Assembly: GCF_900111615.1 (NCBI RefSeq)
Contig: NZ_FOHU01000001.1
Span: 399,400 to 463,399 of the forward strand
Length of the DNA stretch: 64,000 nt
Direction: 5' to 3'
Source of the DNA: Natronincola peptidivorans
GTDB lineage: Bacteria; Bacillota; Clostridia; Peptostreptococcales; Natronincolaceae
Shown here: positions 9,074-17,764 of the stretch, piece by piece
Position numbering within the stretch: the stretch's first letter is position 1
Layout: every line of letters begins with the position of its first letter
The notes under the pieces: generated by a model
Seen by the model: only the letters and a program-made list of their open reading frames with translations
Database searches by the model: none
Told to the model about the DNA's origin: nothing
Translations under genes and position numbers: made by a program

Positions 9074-10495
9074 TTAAACAATCTCAATCTTTAATTCCTC
9101 TAAAACTTTTTCTGCAAATTTCTCTGATGATTTACAATCCATAATGATAAAAGCTAGATCTTCCTTTGTAATTTGCTTTGCTCCAGAAATTTCTATGCAA
9201 TTTTTAATATAGGAAGCTCTTAGCTTATTTAAATCTACATTTCTTGCTTTAACTAAGGAAGGATGAGATGGTAGAATAATATTTTCACCTTGTATTTCTT
9301 CATCTGGATTTCCAAAGAATATATTAATACCATTATCTCTAGCAAAAGACAGTTGTGGCAGGATATGTTTCCCTGCACCTGTATATTCTGTTTCTTGAAC
9401 TACAATAATCTCATCTGTATTCAATTCCTGTGCTAGGGCAAAAGCTGCCGCTAGAGAAGTGTTCCCAGCAGGCCCCCTTTCTAGACCCTCTAATTGAGCT
9501 AATGCCTCTGTCATATAGAAGACCTCTCCTTGGTTTACAAGAACATATTGATCCATATATCTTAGTGGTCTAGCAGCTGAACGGGGGACATCTGATCGAT
9601 CCGGCCAAGTTGCAAAGGGCATGCCAAATCCAGTATGCCCAGTAGTAAAGGATTTCTTATTAAAATGGCCGTCACTAGCCATATGAAGTCCTTTTAGATT
9701 GACACTTGCTGCAACAATTTTTACATTTTCAGCTCCAGCTTTTCTTAAGCCTCTGGCGGTTCCTGTTAAGTTCCCTCCACCTGCATTGGTACATACAACT
9801 ACATCTGGATCCTTACCTTCTCTTTCTCTAAACTGCATAGACAGTTCATATCCCAAGGTTTCTACTCCAGCAATTCCAAAAGGCGTATAAAGGGATGCAT
9901 TAAAATAACCTGTTTCCTCTAAAATCTTAAGGAAAGTATAGAATAACTCAGGACCTACTGTAAGTTGCACAACCTCTGCCCCAAAAGCTTCGCATTTTCT
10001 AGCTTTTTCAATTATTTCTGGTTGTCCTTTCCCTGTACTATCATAGCATTCCTGAAGAATAATGCATTTTAACCCATGCATTGCTGCTTGACTAGCTACA
10101 GCAGCTCCATAGTTGCCGCTTGTTGCTGCAACGACACCTTTATAACCTAATTTTTTAGCATGATATACTGCATTAGCTGCCCTCCGAGCTTTAAAACTTC
10201 CTGAAGGATTTGTGGCTTCATCTTTAATAAATATTCTAGCTCCTTTGCCTTCTGGAGAGAATTTTCTAGCCAAAGCTGATATATTATTTAGTTCCAGCAA
10301 TGGTGTATTACCTACACCAGTTTCGCCTTGGATTTTTTGCATTTCCTGTAGGCTGTATCCAGTTTCTTGCATCATTCTTTCGTAATCAAATGCAATACTT
10401 CCAGATTCAAATGCTGCATAATCGATTCCTACTGCCCTCTTCATTATTTCACTTTTTCTTGCCATTACAGCTTCATAGCTTCGGTCTTTATTCAT
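9074..10495 (-). CDS. ortB: 2-amino-4-ketopentanoate thiolase, beta subunit (PLP)
   Basis: 473 aa fold-type II PLP protein related to threonine synthase and cysteine synthase. The PLP lysine is in NPSGSFKARRAANA, and the glycine-rich phosphate cup is in CTNAGGGNLTGTARG. With OrtA it cleaves 2-amino-4-ketopentanoate with CoA to give alanine and acetyl-CoA, the carbon-yielding last step of ornithine oxidation. GGAGG 8 nt upstream favours the ATG at 10495 over an in-frame GTG at 10504. The start overlaps the ortA stop by 8 nt, as expected for an obligate two-subunit enzyme. Confidence 0.94.
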   Translation of the reverse strand: MNKDRSYEAVMARKSEIMKRAVGIDYAAFESGSIAFDYERMMQETGYSLQEMQKIQGETGVGNTPLLELNNISALARKFSPEGKGARIFIKDEATNPSGSFKARRAANAVYHAKKLGYKGVVAATSGNYGAAVASQAAMHGLKCIILQECYDSTGKGQPEIIEKARKCEAFGAEVVQLTVGPELFYTFLKILEETGYFNASLYTPFGIAGVETLGYELSMQFREREGKDPDVVVCTNAGGGNLTGTARGLRKAGAENVKIVAASVNLKGLHMASDGHFNKKSFTTGHTGFGMPFATWPDRSDVPRSAARPLRYMDQYVLVNQGEVFYMTEALAQLEGLERGPAGNTSLAAAFALAQELNTDEIIVVQETEYTGAGKHILPQLSFARDNGINIFFGNPDEEIQGENIILPSHPSLVKARNVDLNKLRASYIKNCIEISGAKQITKEDLAFIIMDCKSSEKFAEKVLEELKIEIV

Positions 10496-10796
10496 TTTCT
10501 TCACCTCCCCATAGGATTTCTTTTAATTGAATTCCTATTTCGAGAAGTTCGGGAAAAGATTTGCCAAAATCATGATCATAATAAGGATGAACTTCTACCA
10601 AAGTGCCTGCTACTATTCTACCTGTTATTGTTGATATTTCTACTGTTTCACCCACTATGCCATCCTTTAGTAAAAAACCTTTTGTCCATAGCTCTAGTGG
10701 AACTTTCTTTGTATCTGCGGGAACTTGTGGTGCTCTTTCATTAGGTGTTAATACAATATCATGAATCTTTACCCATGTGTTTTTTTCAACCTTCAT
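10488..10796 (-). CDS. ortA: 2-amino-4-ketopentanoate thiolase, alpha subunit
   Basis: 102 aa small subunit. Family features visible are the start WVKIHDIVLTP, the segment APQVPADTKKVPLE, GFLLKDG.VGE and the histidine-containing VEVHPYYDHDFGKSFPEL. It works only as a complex with OrtB. It sits between ord (9-nt gap) and ortB (8-nt overlap), the conserved order in ornithine-fermenting clostridia. Confidence 0.94.
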   Translation of the reverse strand: MKVEKNTWVKIHDIVLTPNERAPQVPADTKKVPLELWTKGFLLKDGIVGETVEISTITGRIVAGTLVEVHPYYDHDFGKSFPELLEIGIQLKEILWGGEENE

Positions 10797-10804
10797 TATA
10801 TCCC

Positions 10805-11851
10805 CTACCTTTGTACTAATTCTCTCATATCACCCATAATTGCTCTTGGTACTGGCAAATCCAACATTGTTTTTAATCCAGGTAACGCATTGATTACATG
10901 AGGAATCATATTTACACACATAGCTATTGTTCCAATGCCACCTGGGATTTCTGGCTTAATCTGCATGTTTATATCTGGTGTTCCTTTAATCCAAATATAA
11001 TCTCCTGTATCTACTCCTTCAGTTTCTGGAAGTACCTGTTGAGGATGCTCCATATCAATTTTTAGTTCTCCATTTACATATCCATAGCCACATTGACGAC
11101 ATCCAGCCACATTTCCTGCTTCAACCTTAGCATACTTTGTTATTCTTTCAAAATTTGTTGTAATTGGTTCTCTTGTTTCTTCAATTTTATCTATTTTCCA
11201 GCCAATTCCATCTGCTACCATGCCAATTGATTCTGGAAAACCTACATGACCAGCAACCTTACCTGTCTTTACTCCTTCTTCAAATTCTTCTACCGTTAAA
11301 CCTACTCCTTGCTCCTCCATTACTGCCTTACCAAAAGGAGACAAGTCGTTAATTCTAGCAGCTTTAATGTAATCTACTTCTTCACAGGTGCCTGTTAATG
11401 CCAATATTAATAAATCAAGTACAAAGCCCGGATTAATCCCTGTTCCTAGAATACTAACTTTATTTTCCTTTGCCAGTCGATCCATTTCCTGCGCTAGTTC
11501 TGGCTCTTGAGCTTGTGGATAAGCCATTTCTTCAGCAGTTGATATTACATTGATTTTGTTTTCTACAATGTATTTTATTTTCTCAAAAGTGCCTTTAGTA
11601 AAAGAATCAGTTGCTATTAATACAACATCAATAGCTTTATCCTTAACTAACTCTTCAATCTTATCTGTGATAATAACTGGTTGACGTTCTCCTCTGTCAA
11701 TTTCTAGTACCTCAAACATGTCTTTTCCTTTTCTATCAGCATTTCTGTCACATACTCCTACTATTTCTACTCCCTTTTTCTTAAGTAGCATTTCTGCCAT
11801 TCCGCTACCCATTGCACCAAATCCCCATATTAATACTTTGATATTGTCCAT
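10805..11851 (-). CDS. ord: 2,4-diaminopentanoate dehydrogenase
   Basis: 348 aa NAD(P)-dependent amine dehydrogenase of the dihydrodipicolinate reductase-like fold. It oxidatively deaminates 2,4-diaminopentanoate to 2-amino-4-ketopentanoate. The Rossmann motif is IWGFGAMGSGMAE at residues 8-20. A conserved STAEEMAYP segment and the GTGINPGFVLDLLI motif follow. It is the promoter-proximal gene of the operon; a sigma-54 promoter lies about 46 nt upstream of the ATG. Confidence 0.95.
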   Translation of the reverse strand: MDNIKVLIWGFGAMGSGMAEMLLKKKGVEIVGVCDRNADRKGKDMFEVLEIDRGERQPVIITDKIEELVKDKAIDVVLIATDSFTKGTFEKIKYIVENKINVISTAEEMAYPQAQEPELAQEMDRLAKENKVSILGTGINPGFVLDLLILALTGTCEEVDYIKAARINDLSPFGKAVMEEQGVGLTVEEFEEGVKTGKVAGHVGFPESIGMVADGIGWKIDKIEETREPITTNFERITKYAKVEAGNVAGCRQCGYGYVNGELKIDMEHPQQVLPETEGVDTGDYIWIKGTPDINMQIKPEIPGGIGTIAMCVNMIPHVINALPGLKTMLDLPVPRAIMGDMRELVQR

Positions 11852-11896
11852 ATGAATCCCTCCATTATTTTTGATTTTGCTATTAATTTTTAATAC

Positions 11897-11913
11897 TGCA
11901 AATTAATTGCCAA
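11897..11913 (-). promoter_or_regulatory. Sigma-54 (-24/-12) promoter of the ornithine operon
   Basis: The minus strand reads TTGGCAATTAATTTGCA. It matches TGGCA-N7-TTGC, with the GG doublet and GC doublet exactly 12 nt apart, the spacing sigma-54 requires. The predicted transcript start near 11887 gives a leader of about 36 nt before ord. The adjacent gene encodes a sigma-54 activator. Confidence 0.85.
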
Positions 11914-11962
11914 TAATGAATGCTACAGTAAATGTTTTTTAATTTATAATTATACAGTCATT

Positions 11963-11978
11963 ATATTGGTACTAATAT
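11963..11978. promoter_or_regulatory. Candidate activator site, palindrome upstream of the sigma-54 promoter
   Basis: ATATTGGTACTAATAT is a 16-bp palindrome with one mismatched pair around GTAC, about 50-65 bp upstream of the -24 element. It is close for an enhancer and AT-rich, so it may be fortuitous. Confidence 0.3.
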
Positions 11979-12058
11979 AAGTATACCCATATTTAATCCT
12001 TTAACCTTTTATAATAAAGAATAAGTATCCTTGGAGTCAATATACATAGTTATTCACA

Positions 12059-12077
12059 CTTTTATAAGGTATAAAAG
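12059..12077. promoter_or_regulatory. Candidate upstream activating sequence for the ornithine operon
   Basis: Perfect 8-bp inverted repeat CTTTTATA-AGG-TATAAAAG centred about 170 bp upstream of the -12 element. This is the distance range typical of enhancer sites bound by Fis-type domains of sigma-54 activators. It lies between the activator gene terminator and the promoter. Binding is inferred, not shown. Confidence 0.4.
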
Positions 12078-12093
12078 AAACTTTATTAATATA

Positions 12094-12148
12094 ATAAAAA
12101 AAACGCAAAATATTTTGCTGTATGCAGCAAAATATTTTGCGTTTTTTT
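12094..12148 (-). terminator. Terminator between the sigma-54 activator gene and the ornithine operon
   Basis: Perfect 17-bp stem (CGCAAAATATTTTGCTG and its complement) around a 4-nt loop. A-rich on one side and T-rich on the other, so it can work in both directions. It begins at the stop codon of the activator gene and isolates ord from read-through. Confidence 0.92.
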
Positions 12149-13559
12149 ATTCTTTGTAGCTGTATTTCTTAAGTTTATGTTGCAGAGTTTGTCTTTTGAT
12201 TCCCAATTTATTTGCAGCTTGTGTAATATTTCCTTTAAAAACTGTCATCACTTGCCTAATATAGTGTTCCTCGATATCTTGTAGCTTTAAAGGTAAAGAC
12301 TTCTCCTCTTGGTTTTCTATCCAAGGATTTCTATAGTCATTATAATTATCTTCATCATTTTTTATAATGTATTCAGGAAAGAATTCTTTAACTAAAATAT
12401 GTTCATCCTGAATAAAGTTCATAGCGCTTTCGATTAAGTTTTCTAGTTCTCTCACATTACCTGGCCATTCATAGTTTATAAAATCTCTTTTTACTTCTTC
12501 AGATATCATCCATACTTCTTTATTAAGCTTTTTATTAAATTTACTAATGAAATAATCTGTCAGTAATCCTATATCTTCTCTTCTTTCTCGAAGACTTGGA
12601 ATGTTAATGCTAACAACTTTTAATCTATAATATAAATCCTTCCTAAGAATACCTTTCTCTAATAATTCCTCTGGTTTTTCATTTGTTGTAGCAATTACTC
12701 TAACGTTTATTGGTATATCCTTTAGGCCACCAATTCTTCTAATATTGCTTTCTTGGAGTACTCTTAACAATTTAGCCTGAAGCTGCAGCCCCATAGAATT
12801 TATTTCATCTAGCAAAATAGTGCCACCAGATGCTTGTTCAAATAACCCAGGTCTATCTATAGCACCAGTAAAGCTTCCCTTTGTTGTTCCAAATAATATA
12901 CCTTCTAATAAGCTTTCAGGTAAAGCAGCACAATTTTGTGCAATAAAAGGTTTTGTGCTTCTATCACTATGATAATGTATGCTTTGTGCAAACAATTCTT
13001 TTCCTGTTCCTGTTTCCCCATAAACTAAAATATTAGAAGAAGAAATAGCAGTCCTTCTAGCTAATTGTATTGCCTTTGCAAATAAAGGACTTTTTCCAAC
13101 TAAGTCTTCAAAAGTATATCTCCTAATTTTACTTTCCTTCACCTCAGGTTTTATTAGGGCTTGTTGCAGCCTAAATATTTCATCCGATAAGCGCTTAATT
13201 TTTGTAATGTTTTTTGCTATTTCTAAGGCACCTATTTTTTCATTTTCATAATATAATGGTATTGTGGTATTGATTGTGTTTATTTCTTTTCTTTGATTAT
13301 TTAAATAAACTTGACATTCGTTATAAATAGGGTAATCTGTTTTAAGTACTTTTAATAATGTACTTGTTTCTTCTGTTAAACAAGGAAAAACATCTAATAG
13401 ATTTTTCCCCATCACTTCCTCCATTGCCATACCTTCTAACTCTGCCATTGCTTCATTATACAAAATAGTAATACCTTCATTATTAATAACATGTATGCCT
13501 TCATCGATAGAGTGCAATATTTTTTGCAGTATTACCATTAGTGTTCTCTTGGTAATCAT
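12147..13559 (-). CDS. Sigma-54-dependent activator with PAS sensor domain, likely ornithine-operon regulator
   Basis: 470 aa. Residues about 10-125 form a PAS domain (SIDEGIHVINNEGITILYNEA). The AAA+ domain follows with Walker A GETGTGKE, the sigma-54 contact loop GSFTGA (a variant of GAFTGA), Walker B GGTILLDEI and the R-finger region NVRVIATTN...LREDLYYRL-type sequence (here RKDLYYRL). A Fis-type helix-turn-helix (ITQAANKLGIKRQTLQHKL) closes the protein. The overall design is that of RocR-type catabolic activators. GGGAGAGG just upstream supports the ATG at 13559 rather than the one at 13574 inside that motif. Its position upstream of the -24/-12 promoter makes the ornithine operon the obvious target; the effector is unknown. 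Confidence 0.92.
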   Translation of the reverse strand: MITKRTLMVILQKILHSIDEGIHVINNEGITILYNEAMAELEGMAMEEVMGKNLLDVFPCLTEETSTLLKVLKTDYPIYNECQVYLNNQRKEINTINTTIPLYYENEKIGALEIAKNITKIKRLSDEIFRLQQALIKPEVKESKIRRYTFEDLVGKSPLFAKAIQLARRTAISSSNILVYGETGTGKELFAQSIHYHSDRSTKPFIAQNCAALPESLLEGILFGTTKGSFTGAIDRPGLFEQASGGTILLDEINSMGLQLQAKLLRVLQESNIRRIGGLKDIPINVRVIATTNEKPEELLEKGILRKDLYYRLKVVSINIPSLRERREDIGLLTDYFISKFNKKLNKEVWMISEEVKRDFINYEWPGNVRELENLIESAMNFIQDEHILVKEFFPEYIIKNDEDNYNDYRNPWIENQEEKSLPLKLQDIEEHYIRQVMTVFKGNITQAANKLGIKRQTLQHKLKKYSYKE

Positions 13560-13641
13560 TTTATCCTCTCCCATATTATGAAGCTTCTTATGTTTTAATT
13601 ATATCAATTTTTAGTAGGAATCTCTAGGTTCCCAAATCAAT

Positions 13642-13674
13642 AAAAAAAAGGAATTATTCATTTTAATAATTCCT
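13642..13674 (-). terminator. Terminator of glyA
   Basis: 10-bp stem AGGAATTATT/AATAATTCCT with a 6-nt loop, followed on the minus strand by T8. It lies about 55 nt after the glyA stop. Confidence 0.88.
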
Positions 13675-13728
13675 CTTTTCTTCAATAAATCATAGATGAA
13701 GGCATGAGCCTTAACAATTATTATTTAA

Positions 13729-14964
13729 TTATTCTTGATATAGCTTAAATTGACTGCAAATATCCTTTACCATATTAGATGCTTCTATTATTTTCTTTGG
13801 ATCATTAATAATAGTATCAATAATATCTGCGATTTTCACCATTTCTTCTTCCTTCATGCCTCTAGAGGTTACGGCTGGTGTTCCTATTCTGATACCACTA
13901 GTTACGAAAGGACTTTCTGGGTCGTAGGGTATAGTATTTTTATTAACAGTTACACCTACTTCATCTAATAGTCTCTCAGCATCCTTACCAGTAATGTTTT
14001 TATTTCTCAAATCGATTAATAGTAAATGTGTATCTGTACCACCTGATATTAAATCGAAGCCTTTTTTATGTAATTCTTCTCCTAGCTTTATTGCATTATT
14101 TACTACCTGTTGTTGGTATATCTTAAATTCAGAGCTTAGTGCTTCTTTAAAGGCAACAGCTTTGGCTGCTATTACATGCATCAATGGTCCACCCTGTATC
14201 CCTGGAAATATGGCTTTATCTATGAGTTTAGCATACTTTTCTTTGCAAAGTATTGCTCCACCTCTAGGCCCCCTTAGAGTTTTATGGGTAGTTGTAGTAA
14301 CAAAATCTGCATAATCACAAGGATTCTCATGTAACCCTGCAGCTATTAGACCAGCAATATGAGCCATATCAACCATTAAATATGCCCCTATCTCATCAGC
14401 TATTTCTTTGAATCTTTTAAAATCTATCTTTCTAGGATAAGCACTTGCCCCTGCTACAATAAGCTTAGGCTTCTCTTCATTTGCTATTCTTCTTACTTCT
14501 TCATAATCAATCATCTGTGTATGTTGATCTACACCATATTCAATAAAATTATAATAAACACCAGAAATATTTACTGGACTTCCATGGGTTAGATGACCTC
14601 CATGAGATAGATTCATACCTAATACCTTGTCTCCTGGTTTTAGAACAGCAAAATATACGCCTAGATTGGCATTTGATCCAGAATGAGGTTGTACATTGGC
14701 ATGCTCTGCATTAAACAATTCTTTTAAGCGCTCTCTTGCTAAGTCTTCTGCTATATCAACCTCTTGACAGCCTCCATAATATCTCCTACTGGGATATCCT
14801 TCAGCATATTTATTGGTCAGGTAACTCCCCATAGCCTCCATAATACCTATAGATACAAAATTTTCTGAAGCGATTAACTCAATATTACCTTCTTGTCTAT
14901 TCTTTTCCTTCATGGTTACTTCATATATTTTTGGATCTAATTTCTTTAGTATATCAAAATTCAT
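13729..14964 (-). CDS. glyA: Serine hydroxymethyltransferase
   Basis: 411 aa, full length. It interconverts serine plus tetrahydrofolate with glycine plus methylene-tetrahydrofolate. The hallmark motifs are [15 protein letters not shown], the folate/PLP region HSGSNANL and the PLP lysine in [14 protein letters not shown]. It is a single-gene unit with its own promoter and terminator, next to a divergently transcribed ThrE-type exporter. Serine and glycine flux here may connect to the serine dehydratase and threonine aldolase in the same window. Confidence 0.97.
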   Translation of the reverse strand: MNFDILKKLDPKIYEVTMKEKNRQEGNIELIASENFVSIGIMEAMGSYLTNKYAEGYPSRRYYGGCQEVDIAEDLARERLKELFNAEHANVQPHSGSNANLGVYFAVLKPGDKVLGMNLSHGGHLTHGSPVNISGVYYNFIEYGVDQHTQMIDYEEVRRIANEEKPKLIVAGASAYPRKIDFKRFKEIADEIGAYLMVDMAHIAGLIAAGLHENPCDYADFVTTTTHKTLRGPRGGAILCKEKYAKLIDKAIFPGIQGGPLMHVIAAKAVAFKEALSSEFKIYQQQVVNNAIKLGEELHKKGFDLISGGTDTHLLLIDLRNKNITGKDAERLLDEVGVTVNKNTIPYDPESPFVTSGIRIGTPAVTSRGMKEEEMVKIADIIDTIINDPKKIIEASNMVKDICSQFKLYQE

Positions 14965-15002
14965 TCATCCTTCTCCTTTCATTGATGTATAGTTCTAGTA
15001 AT

Positions 15003-15031
15003 ATTATAGGTTTATTTGCAGATTATTGCAA
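15003..15031 (-). promoter_or_regulatory. glyA promoter
   Basis: The minus strand carries TTGCAA, a 17-nt spacer and TATAAT. The -35 element lies inside an imperfect palindrome (TTGCA-N6-TGCAA, 15016-15031) that could be an operator. The transcript would start near 14997, giving a leader of about 30 nt. Confidence 0.65.
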
Positions 15032-15161
15032 CTCATTATAGTAAATAGACTTTAATACCTACTATTATCATATCCCATTTATAATATTTTAAGTATTTTT
15101 CATTGATATTATGATATTGGTTAATATATAATTGATATATTAATTAGTTAGAGGTGATATT

Positions 15162-15953
15162 GTGAATAATATCAATAGGAAAAAAACGTTGGTTTTAGCC
15201 CTCTATGCAGGTGAAATAATGTTAAAGAATGGAGCGGAGACCTACCGGGTAGAGGATACGATAATTAGATTATGTAAATCCAAGGGCTTCTCTTATGTTG
15301 ATGTTTATGTAACTCCAACAGGTATCTTTATTTCTGTAGATAATAAAGGAAATAACCAAGAAGAAATACTTTCTTATATTAAACGTATTAAAACACGCAG
15401 TATAAATCTCAACAAGGTCGCTGAAGTAAATAACTTTTCTAGAGAATTCGTGGAGAATGATATTTCTATTCAAGATGGAATAAATGCATTAAAGAGAATA
15501 GATCTTTTATTACCTTATCCTCATTATATCCACGCAACATTTGGTGGTTTAGCAAGTGCATTTTTTGCACTATTATTTGGTGCTAATTTTTTAGAATTTC
15601 TTAGTGCATTTATTACTAGTATTTTTGTTACCTATACATTGAAATATCTAAATAGTATAGAGTTTCCACCGTTTCTTACTAACACCTCTGGCGGAGTGGT
15701 AGCAGCGACTATGGCCATCCTTTTATCTTCTTTGCATCCTGGTATCAATATTGATAAAGTAATAATAGGTGCAATTATGGTTATGGTACCCGGGGTGGCT
15801 ATGACAAATGCTGTAAGAGACTCTATAGCAGGGGATTTAGTTTCTGGATTAGCAAGAGCTGCTGAAGCTTTAATTATCGCTACCTCCATTGCTTTTGGTG
15901 TGGGCTTTGTTCTAAAGCTTTGGATGTATTTTACAGGAGGGAACTTAATATGA
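15162..15953 (+). CDS. ThrE-type threonine/serine exporter, N-terminal half (DUF1212)
   Basis: 263 aa. The cytoplasmic first half (residues 1-115) has the family motifs GAETYRVEDTI and DVYVTPTGIFISV. The second half carries five likely membrane segments from about residue 120. Split ThrE exporters export threonine and serine in two-subunit form. The start is a GTG with GAGGTGA 6 nt upstream. It overlaps the next gene by 4 nt (ATGA). Divergent from glyA, which suggests a link to serine/glycine balance. Confidence 0.88.
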   Translation: MNNINRKKTLVLALYAGEIMLKNGAETYRVEDTIIRLCKSKGFSYVDVYVTPTGIFISVDNKGNNQEEILSYIKRIKTRSINLNKVAEVNNFSREFVENDISIQDGINALKRIDLLLPYPHYIHATFGGLASAFFALLFGANFLEFLSAFITSIFVTYTLKYLNSIEFPPFLTNTSGGVVAATMAILLSSLHPGINIDKVIIGAIMVMVPGVAMTNAVRDSIAGDLVSGLARAAEALIIATSIAFGVGFVLKLWMYFTGGNLI

Positions 15954-16384
15954 TGTATATAAATAATTTCATATTTGCCTTTATTTGCACTATTGGTTTT
16001 GCAATTCTTTTTAATGTTCCTAAGACATCTTTGATTAAATCTGGATTTGGAGGCGCGCTAGGTTGGACTGTTTTCACCTTATTTAACTATTATTTTGATT
16101 CTATTGTTATGGCGACATTTATAGCTTCCCTGATCATTGCTTTAATAGGAGAAGTGTTTGCCATTTTAGAAAAGCGTCCTTTAACAGTCTATATTATTCC
16201 TGGTATTGTACCTTTGGTACCTGGATTTGGTTTATATTATACAATGCTTTCTATTTTAGAAAGAGATTATGACCTAGCTATAAGTTATGGTAGTGAATCC
16301 CTATTAATTGCTATTTCTATTGCTGGAGCTTTAACAATAGTATTATCTCTAAATTCTTATAGAAAACAAAGAAAAAAGATCTAA
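15950..16384 (+). CDS. ThrE-type threonine/serine exporter, C-terminal half (DUF3815)
   Basis: 144 aa with about five membrane segments and the characteristic central motif TVYIIPGIVPLVPGFGLYYTM. It is the partner subunit of the preceding gene. GGAGG 9 nt upstream of 15950 selects this ATG over a longer ORF starting at 15920. Its last codons form one arm of the shared terminator. Confidence 0.88.
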   Translation: MMYINNFIFAFICTIGFAILFNVPKTSLIKSGFGGALGWTVFTLFNYYFDSIVMATFIASLIIALIGEVFAILEKRPLTVYIIPGIVPLVPGFGLYYTMLSILERDYDLAISYGSESLLIAISIAGALTIVLSLNSYRKQRKKI

Positions 16385-16403
16385 GGCAACGATTAGATCT
16401 TTT
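16374..16403. terminator. Shared convergent terminator of the ThrE pair and rseC-like gene
   Basis: 11-bp perfect stem AAAAGATCTAA/TTAGATCTTTT with an 8-nt loop. Each arm contains the final codons and the TAA stop of one of the two convergent genes, so the terminator is embedded in coding sequence at both ends. Confidence 0.7.
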
Positions 16404-16836
16404 CTTGATTAACAGCTATTTCTGTGATTATTGGCACAAATTTTTTATTTTCTCTTAACCTATTTTCTCTTTTTCTAATTCCTATGAAGCTTAGTGCCAT
16501 AAATACAAATCCTATTAATGCAATATATATCTCTGTGTTATTTTCAATGCCTATATTAGGCAGAATAGCACTACTTACTAGAATACCCACTATTAATGCT
16601 GCTAAAGGAATGACATATATAATAAATGCAGCAGTTAAAACATTTCGGCCCTCCATATCTACCTCTACTCTTTGTCCTACTTTAGCATTTATCTCATTAA
16701 TAGCATCTATTTCAATCTTCATATTCTCTTGTCCCATTTTACAAGCGTTACAGCTTCCACAGCTGGAATGTCTTTGTATTATTACTTTAGCTGTTTTATT
16801 ATTGGTTTCTGTTACAACACCACATTGTCTCATCAT
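16393..16836 (-). CDS. RseC/MucC-like membrane protein (SoxR-reducing system family)
   Basis: 147 aa. The N-terminal part has the Cys cluster HSSCGSCNACKMG near residue 28, a likely metal or Fe-S site. Two membrane helices follow (FIIYVIPLAALIVGILV and IYIALIGFVFMALSFIGI), then a basic tail. In other bacteria RseC relates to the Rnf/Rsx electron-transfer complex and SoxR reduction. In clostridia a role near Rnf is plausible but there is no rnf gene in this window. GGAGG precedes the first of two ATGs. Confidence 0.85.
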   Translation of the reverse strand: MMRQCGVVTETNNKTAKVIIQRHSSCGSCNACKMGQENMKIEIDAINEINAKVGQRVEVDMEGRNVLTAAFIIYVIPLAALIVGILVSSAILPNIGIENNTEIYIALIGFVFMALSFIGIRKRENRLRENKKFVPIITEIAVNQEKI

Positions 16837-16863
16837 ACTACCTCCTCTCCTAATTAAAAGGGT

Positions 16864-17628
16864 CTATTGAATATATTCCCAATTAATAAGATCTCTAACA
16901 ACTACAGAGGCTATTATTAATCCTACTGCAGAGGGTACAAATCCTATACTTCCTGGAATTTGATGTCTAACGGTGCAGGTACGATCCTTATTGGGACATA
17001 TACAATCAGTTTTACAATCACTTTCGATAACTAAAGGTGTAATAGGTTTTTCTTTTGAGTATACTACTTTTAAATCCTGAATATTCCTTTTCCTTAATTC
17101 TTTGCGTATTACTTTTGCTAATGGACAAATGGAGGTATTATAAATATCATCCACAACAAATTTTGTTGGGTCTAGCTTATTACCTGCTCCCATGCTGCTA
17201 ATAATTGGTATATTCTTTGCTTTACATCTTACAATCATATCAATTTTTGCGGTCACCATGTCAATGGCATCCACAACATAATCATACTCTTCAGATAAAA
17301 GCTTATCAGCACTTTGGCTATTATATAGCTCTTTATAACAAACTATTTCTGCTTTTGGATTTATATCAAGAATTCTTACCTTCATCATTTCTACTTTGGA
17401 CTTTCCAATCGTTGAACGAGTTGCATGAATTTGTCTATTGATATTTGTCAAACAAATATCGTCATCATCTACTAAAATAAACTTTCCAATAGCTGTTCTA
17501 GCTAAAGCTTCTGCAGCAAAAGTACCTACACCGCCTACGCCAAAAATTGCAACAGTGCTATTTTTAAGTTTATTTAATGCTTCTGTCCCAATCAAAAGTT
17601 CAGATCTTGAAAATGAATGTAATGCCAT
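16864..17628 (-). CDS. tcdA: tRNA threonylcarbamoyladenosine dehydratase
   Basis: 254 aa protein of the E1-like/MoeB-ThiF superfamily. It cyclises t6A37 of ANN-decoding tRNAs to ct6A using ATP. The nucleotide motif GVGGVGTFAAEALART is at about residues 30-45, with DDDDICLTNINRQ and the cysteines in CICPNKDRTCTV. The ATG at 17628 has AGGAGGAG 5 nt upstream, excluding the 17 extra residues of the longer ORF. It is the B. subtilis yrvM counterpart and keeps the same neighbourhood (6S RNA, then aspS). Confidence 0.9.
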   Translation of the reverse strand: MALHSFSRSELLIGTEALNKLKNSTVAIFGVGGVGTFAAEALARTAIGKFILVDDDDICLTNINRQIHATRSTIGKSKVEMMKVRILDINPKAEIVCYKELYNSQSADKLLSEEYDYVVDAIDMVTAKIDMIVRCKAKNIPIISSMGAGNKLDPTKFVVDDIYNTSICPLAKVIRKELRKRNIQDLKVVYSKEKPITPLVIESDCKTDCICPNKDRTCTVRHQIPGSIGFVPSAVGLIIASVVVRDLINWEYIQ

Positions 17629-17715
17629 TTTGCTCCTCCTAATGTGCTGAATAAAGTATTTTAAACTAGTTTCTATCATATAGAATAAATGTTTTTATGT
17701 CAACTTCCAATTTAA

Positions 17716-17743
17716 ATAAAAAAAATTCCTTAAACTAGGAATA
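17716..17743 (-). terminator. Terminator downstream of the 6S RNA
   Basis: ATTCCT/AGGAAT stem with a 6-nt loop, followed by T8 on the minus strand. It lies 20-50 nt after the predicted mature 3' end of the 6S RNA, so the primary transcript may be trimmed. Confidence 0.75.
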
Positions 17744-17764
17744 AATTCTTGTGCTGATATTTAA

